Positions 58,731 to 64,000 of a stretch of 64,000 nt of DNA are shown here, one piece after another. A program made the position numbers and the translations under genes. The DNA is taken from NCBI RefSeq assembly GCF_014898055.3, contig NW_023603184.1:149548149-149612148 (forward strand). The letters run 5' to 3'. How positions within the stretch are numbered: the first letter of the stretch is position 1; each line of letters begins with the position of its first letter. Under the pieces are notes generated by a model. That model worked only from the letters and a program-made list of their open reading frames with translations, had not been told where the DNA came from and ran no database searches. The stretch comes from Talpa occidentalis. Lineage: Eukaryota > Chordata > Mammalia > Eulipotyphla > Talpidae.

Positions 58731-60229
58731 GCTGTTTCACAGGCGCGCGAGGACCCGCCCCTCTGCCTCTGCGTCCCCCCAGGGGTGGGTCTGGCGGCCT
58801 GAGGAGGGTGCAGGGTGCGGCGCCCGCTCCTCAGGGGTGTGGGGAGGGGCCGCCTCCCGTGGCCGCGCCTTTCCCATCTCCTCTGTGCCGCCGCTGCCTG
58901 GACAGACGCCGTCCACTCAGGGGTCTGGCGCTGGCCACCTGCGAGCTGGGCTCCTTCCGCGGTGATGAACGGCCTGCAGGTGGGGACTGTTTCCCCAGCG
59001 CTGAAAAATGAATTTGTGGTGCCCCCTTCGGTTCACACTGGAGAATGAAGCCGGTGTGCTGCTAGCGCTGCGCCCCCCTTGGAGCTCCATGGGGAGGCGC
59101 TTGGGAGGGACCGGGCACACAGGTGAGCCCAGGTGAGCCTGTGCCAGGAGCAGGGCGGCCTTCTTACAGGAGCTGTGCTGAGGCCGGGGTGACATCCACG
59201 TTGAAATCTGCCGTGGCCGCAAACGGGACCCCCCTTGAGAGTAACTGGTCTACTTTCTCATGCATAGCACCCCCTTGAGGGATGCTAGGTCTGAAAATGA
59301 CTGGAACTGGCGGGGGACAAGGGCAATACAGGACGTTGGCAGGAGTGTGGGCCGCGCTGGGGAAGCCGCCGTCTGCTGTGTGACTGGGCCTCCGGGGTGG
59401 GCGGCCACAGGGCCACAGGACTATGACATGTGTCCCCCGCCCCTCTCGCTCCTAGAGTCCCGCGCCCAGGAGCAGCTCCTCTCCCTGCCCCCCGGCGCGC
59501 CCCGAGGCTGGAGACTTTGCGCACAGGGCGGGCTGCTGTCACACCCGCCGGGCTTTGTCACAGCCATGCTCCGGGGCACCCTGCTGCTTGGACTCTGAAC
59601 CAGAGGGTGCTGCCCAGCTCTGTGGGGGCAGAATGGACGTGACCTTGGCAGAGAGAGGGCCATGGGGGCTGCAGATAAGGCTCGTCATAACCCAGGACCT
59701 CAACCTGGAGGATCGGACAGGGCAAGGCCCCAACAGAGCAGAAGCCGGGCCTTTCAGCGGGACGCACCGGGTGGCAGTGGCCTGGGGGCGTGAGTGTGAG
59801 GAGTGCGTGAGCTCATGTTTGTTCTGCCCACAGCCCCGGGGTCTCAAGGCACTGGCTGTGTCATGGGCAGGGGAGTGGGCGAGGCTGGGATGCCGCTGGA
59901 GGGCCGCAGCCCTGGGGGACGTGGGCAGAGCCTGGGCTCTCAACAGGGGCACAGCAGGTGCGATCACACGACGCCGGCTCCAGCGCCCGCGCCCTCTCCC
60001 TTTGCCCCCTCCCGAGGCACCTCAAACAGAGATGGAAAGCTCAGAAAGTTTGGGGCAGAATGTGCTCTCGGCTTCCGTCTGTGGCGCAGGACGGAGGTCT
60101 GTCTGGGTCCTGCCTCCCCCAGCCAGCGGGGAATGACTCCCCAGCCAGGCCCCAGTGTGGTCCCGCTGCAGAGCCAGAACTGTGGGTGGAAACAGCTGGA
60201 GGCCTCTCTTAATGTGGCCCTGAGGTAAC

Positions 60230-60417
60230 ACTAAAAAGAAATATTTTAATAAATTTTTAGCTCTATCCAAGGAAAAGCCAAGTGCAATATATCCAGCCTA
60301 ATCCTTTGAAAAAGGCCCCAGCTGTTTTCCCGAGAAGCTCCAGTCCATTCCAGCTCGTGCAGAAGATTCATCCTGACAGTGGAATATAATTGGAAATGTG
60401 CTGTTCCTCCCCCACCC

Positions 60418-60449
<32 letters not shown>

Positions 60450-61110
60450 TGCACACACGCACACACACACACACACACGCCTGCACAGACCATGAGTAAG
60501 CAGGACAGAGCAGCAGATCCTCTCCAAAGACACAGCCGGCCCCCCAAAACTTGGGAGGCGCCCAGCCCGGGGTCAGTGGGGACGACAGCCGCCTCTGATC
60601 AGCCGGCGGCCTCGGCTTGCTGCCCCGCAGCCCGACGGGGGCAGTTTCGGCGGCTCATAATTGGTTCCAGGGATTCTCAGCCGCCCTGAGAACTGCCGCT
60701 CAAACTTGAGCTGTGCCGGGATCAATCGAAGCTGTCGGCGGCAAAGCAGTATTGACTTCCCATTCCTAAACTGGGGAATCATTAGTCAAGAAAAGCATCT
60801 TTTAATTACTCCCAGGAAGGGAAAAAAAAAATCTTTTTGGATGGATTCTGCAACAACTGCCATTTTTCCCCAATGCATTCGATATGGAATTTGCTGTGGC
60901 AGGAGGGAGGGGTGCCCCGCAGCCCCTCCGTAATGGGGGTTTAATTTGGAGACGGGAGCCCGGCCCAGAAGATCAATGCCGTAACAATTAACTGCGTCTG
61001 GGGTGGAATCAGAATTCCCCTCTCTAATTGCTATTGATACCATTTAAGCACACACTTAAAATATTGATTTTAAGTGAAGTCGGCAGGGGCAGTGACAGTG
61101 GACAGAATTA
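60230..61110. promoter_or_regulatory. Conserved-looking block, two parts around an AC repeat
   Basis: The left part (60230-60400) has AATATTTTAATAAATTTTTA and GGAATATAATTGG. The right part (60640-61110) has CATAATTGGTTCC near 60655, TTTTAATTACTCCC near 60799, GCATTCGATATGGAATTTGC near 60874, GGTTTAATTTGG near 60937, GTAACAATTAACTGCG near 60980, CTCTAATTGCTATTGATACC near 61022, AATATTGATTTTAAG and GAATTAACTAG near 61105. The dense homeodomain-type words in unique sequence make the right part one of the best enhancer candidates in the window. Confidence 0.48.
60417..60480. repeat. Imperfect (AC)n microsatellite
   Basis: AC dinucleotides over about 64 bp with GC and AT interruptions (ACGCACACATGCAC and so on). 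Likely length-variable. Some alternating purine-pyrimidine Z-DNA potential. Confidence 0.95.
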
Positions 61111-62059
61111 ACTAGATTTGGGGGCTGGAGGAGGTGAGGGGCTGTCGGCGGCCCGGGCTGCTACGCTGGACACTGGGCCGGCGGGCGGGGCTCTTGTTCC
61201 GGGCTGGGACACCCGCTGTAACCATGGGGAGAAGTCGCCCAGCTCCTCAGTCACCCCTTTAAATGAAAGAGCAATCAGCGCCACGGTGGGGAGGCTAGCC
61301 CGGCTGAGTGCGTGCTCCCCGAGGGCAGTGGTCAGCCCGGACGCCACTCGCAGGTGCCTCTGCTGCCGCCTGCCTCCCGCCTCCCCGGGTGCGCTCAGGG
61401 CGTGGCAGCCGGGGAGCCCTCTCCACCCTCCACCTCATGCCCCTCTCGCCTGTGTTTCAGGGGGGAGTCTGCTTTGCCCTTCGTCCTTTATTCTTAGCCC
61501 CCTTCACCGAGAACACTTTCGGATGAACTACAATGAAAATCGTTCCCCACTGTCTCGAAGCAGGACCCGCCGGCCGTCTTTCCGCACAGACGCCGAGCTC
61601 TGCTCCCGTCCATGCCGTCCCGGTGTCTTGGGGTCCGGCCTTCGGGGAGGGGCTGCGGGATGCCCCTGTGTGCATGCCGTGCAGGTAGCCTATTTGCATG
61701 GGGGTGGGAGAGCCTGTGATGTGGGGATCAAAGGCCCCTGGAAGTGGAGAGCGGGGTTTCCCGCGCCCAGAGGAAGCCCCCGAGAGCCGCGAGCCCGGCT
61801 GAAGTTGCCCGCGAGAGCTTTGATTCCACCTGGAAGGGAACCGGGTCTGGCGACTCGTGGCCCTAGGCCTCTCCTGTGCTTCCTCCTCGCCCCGTCTTCA
61901 TTATGTGCGCGTTCACCTGCGCGCCTCGCTCCTTCTGGCCTGTGCCTGTAACAAGATGCCACCTTCGGGAGGCAGGTGGGGCCGGCGGGCAGCGCGCGGC
62001 GTGGGCAGGCCGGCCACTTGCAGGCCGCACGCGTCTGCCCGGCGACACTGGTCCCGTCT

Positions 62060-62180
62060 CCCTTTGATTTGGGAACGCAGCTTTCATCTTATTTATGCAC
62101 AGGGAGATATTGATAAAGGGGAAATGTATCCAAACTGAAAATAATTGGATCCCCACCGCTCCCTCTGAGATATTAACAGC
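62060..62180. promoter_or_regulatory. Small conserved-looking element
   Basis: CATCTTATTTATGCACAGGG, GATATTGATAAAGGGG (GATA and TCF/LEF-like words) and GAAAATAATTGGATCC occur within 90 bp, between CpG-rich flanks. By texture only. Confidence 0.38.
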
Positions 62181-62519
62181 AGCGCCGCCCGGCCCCGGCT
62201 TTGTCTCGCGGGTTTGATCAGTTCCGAAGATCGCGCCTCGTCATCTCGGCGCGAGTCCCTGGCAGAAAGATGCCTGGCTCCCGACGCGGCCTCGGGGACC
62301 ACGGTGCCCGCCCGGCCCGGGATCGTCTCATCTGATTATTTTTCCACAGTTCTTGGCCGGCCGAGGTCAGTGTTTTGTCTCTTTTGAGGGCTCCTCTGTG
62401 CCCCCACCTTCTCCTGTTTTCATTCTTTCAAAAAACTGGGTAGGGGGAGAGGTGGGCTGGGGGAGACTTTGTGGTGGTGACCGGAGCCCATCTGCAGTTG
62501 GGTGGCATCTGCTCCCCAC

Positions 62520-63080
62520 ATGTCACTTCCCTCATTAACAAGCAATTGAATTAATTAAATGCTACTCAGAACACGCATAACAAGCTACCGGCAGTGTCCA
62601 AATTAGCACTGATAATCAAGGATGATTTCCTTTATTATCCTGCTAAGTGGTGTGCAGACTCCGGGCTCCCTGTCTGCCCTCATCTATTTACATACCCCAG
62701 CTTCTGCCTCTGCGAGCGGAGGTTATCTTACCTAGTTAATTTGCCACGATCGCCGAGCATGGTGGATGGTGCCCTGCCCCCCGCCACCGCCGCGGCCCCC
62801 TCCACGCCGCCCTCCCCCAGCCCCAGCCTTTGTATCTCAAGCTCACTGATAAATTAAAGGCCACCCCTGTGGTCTCTCAAGTGAGTAATAGAGGCAGAAA
62901 TTTCATTTTGCAACTGGCTGATTTAATGATCCAAAGGGTAATTAATGGCCTGATTATCTTAATGTTAAATATGTCCGGCAGCAATTACTGTGACCTCCCG
63001 CTTGTCAAGGTCCGGGCTGTGCTCTTCTTTCAATTAAGTTCTCTGGGGCTTAATGGTATGAATAAACTCCTCTGATTCTA
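62520..63080. promoter_or_regulatory. Conserved-looking non-coding block (560 bp)
   Basis: TTGAATTAATTAAATGC near 62547, CAAATTAGCACTGATAATCA near 62600, CCTAGTTAATTTGCC near 62731, GGGTAATTAATGGCC near 62937, GATTATCTTAATG near 62953 and GCAGCAATTACTGTGACC near 62977 are set in unique sequence. With 63340-63480 (TTAATTAATT at 63394, CACTAATTGCAACTC near 63432) it forms a tight cluster at the window's right end. Function is inferred. Confidence 0.48.
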
Positions 63081-63339
63081 TCATCGCGGACGGACGCGGA
63101 GGGTTCAGGGAGCTGGGGGCTCGTTTGGAGTTTTAATCAGCCTGTCTTCTTCTGCGGCGAGCAGAGTTAACGACCACAAGGGCAGGCGGACTTTCCTCAT
63201 CCCGGGCGGACCCCCGCTCGCCCCCACGCGCACGCTTTCCTCTGGTTGTTTTTTATTTTATTTATTTTCTTTTGTTTACGCCTGTCCTCCGAGGTACAGT
63301 TCTGTTTGTGGAGGGAGCCGCCGTGCTCCGTGAGGCCCG

Positions 63340-63480
63340 TCTCTTCCAATATAAATTATCATGTGAGCACTGTGGTTTTTCTGTTTGACAGGCTTAATTA
63401 ATTGGCAGGAGCCCCCGAAAATGACAGAGCCACTAATTGCAACTCAGAGCGAATTTCCGTCACCGCCGTGCGCCTGTCAG
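63340..63480. promoter_or_regulatory. Conserved-looking element with TTAATTAATT
   Basis: CAATATAAATTATCATGTGA near 63346, GGCTTAATTAATTGGC near 63391 and GCCACTAATTGCAACTC near 63429 give three ATTA-core clusters in about 100 bp. Repeat-free. Function inferred. Confidence 0.42.
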
Positions 63481-64000
63481 CGGGCCTGGCCGGGCCACCT
63501 CCTGGCCGGGCGGGGCCGGCGCCCTGAGCAGAGCGGGGACCCACGCGGTATGCGGGCCCCGTCTGGGCGCGGCAGTGCTGTTGACTGCCGTGAAGTCTGC
63601 ACGTCCGCGGCTCTGCAGCCCCCTCGGCTGCCAGGAGACGCAGGTTTCACTTTACGGTTTTCTAGCAGCTTCTCTGAGCAGGCTGGCGTGGACTAGACCA
63701 CTCAGCCTCCCTCCCCGAGCGACACCCAGAGACGGCGTGATCGCCACTAGCGCGTCGTCCGTAGGCCCGGTCTGCTCCCAGATCAGAACTAGTAAGCCAG
63801 TTAGGGAAACATGCGAGTGAGAAGTGCACTGACTGCCCCAAAGGACTTGTAGATTTGAGCTGACACCAGGTGCCAGCGCCCAAGGGCTCGGCGGGAATTC
63901 TTGCCGGTCGCCCCACCTCCGCCCGGGCTCCAGGCTTGCCCTGAGTGCCAGGAAGGCATTTGCGAGAAGTTGCTCCGTAACGACCAGCACAGTGGGGTCT

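Overview
This window is a piece of a mammalian gene. It holds five coding exons of AGAP1 (an ArfGAP with GTPase-like, ankyrin-repeat and PH domains; older name CENTG2), all on the + strand, in about 63 kb of intron. The exons encode the basic and serine-rich insert of the split PH domain, the C-terminal half of the PH domain, a linker, and most of the ArfGAP zinc finger. Upstream exons (GTPase-like domain, first half of PH) and downstream exons (end of ArfGAP, ankyrin repeats, stop) lie outside. I found no other protein-coding gene, no tRNA or rRNA, and no CRISPR or prokaryotic feature. The many medium-length open frames are stop-poor GC-rich intron and were left out.

Organism: the split exons, GT-AG introns, L1 and Tigger1 relics and MIR-like fragments show a placental mammal. 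The only young repeat family is a tRNA-derived SINE of about 270 bp, present in five copies (two inverted). It begins GGGCCTCCCTGGTGGCGCA and ends in AAATAAATAAATCTTTT plus poly-A. This does not look like pig PRE1, ruminant Bov elements, carnivore CAN SINEs or primate Alu. It fits my memory of the camelid Vic-type SINE, so a camelid is the best guess, not proven.

Layout: 1-11575 is upstream intron with two SINEs and several AT-rich, conserved-looking blocks. Exon A (11576-11737) is followed by a 25.4-kb intron containing a repeat-rich, AT-rich island at about 27.4-31 kb: a non-autonomous Tigger1 copy, an ancient L1 split by a 141-bp retro-insertion, and a SINE. Exon B (37186-37263) lies between a very long pyrimidine tract and a C-rich intron start. 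After a 14.9-kb intron come exons C (52212-52366), D (55375-55465) and E (57927-58149) in a 6-kb cluster. 58150-64000 is downstream intron with the densest set of conserved-looking AT-rich blocks.

How it fits together: exons A and B are both phase-symmetric, so either can be skipped without breaking the frame, and both lie in the PH insert. Exons D and E together make the zinc finger with spacing C-x2-C-x16-C-x2-C followed by the catalytic-type arginine. The introns carry many TAATTA-rich, repeat-free islands in GC-rich surroundings. In amniotes AGAP1 neighbours the homeobox gene GBX2, so these islands may be long-range developmental enhancers hosted in AGAP1 introns. That is inference and needs a cross-species alignment.
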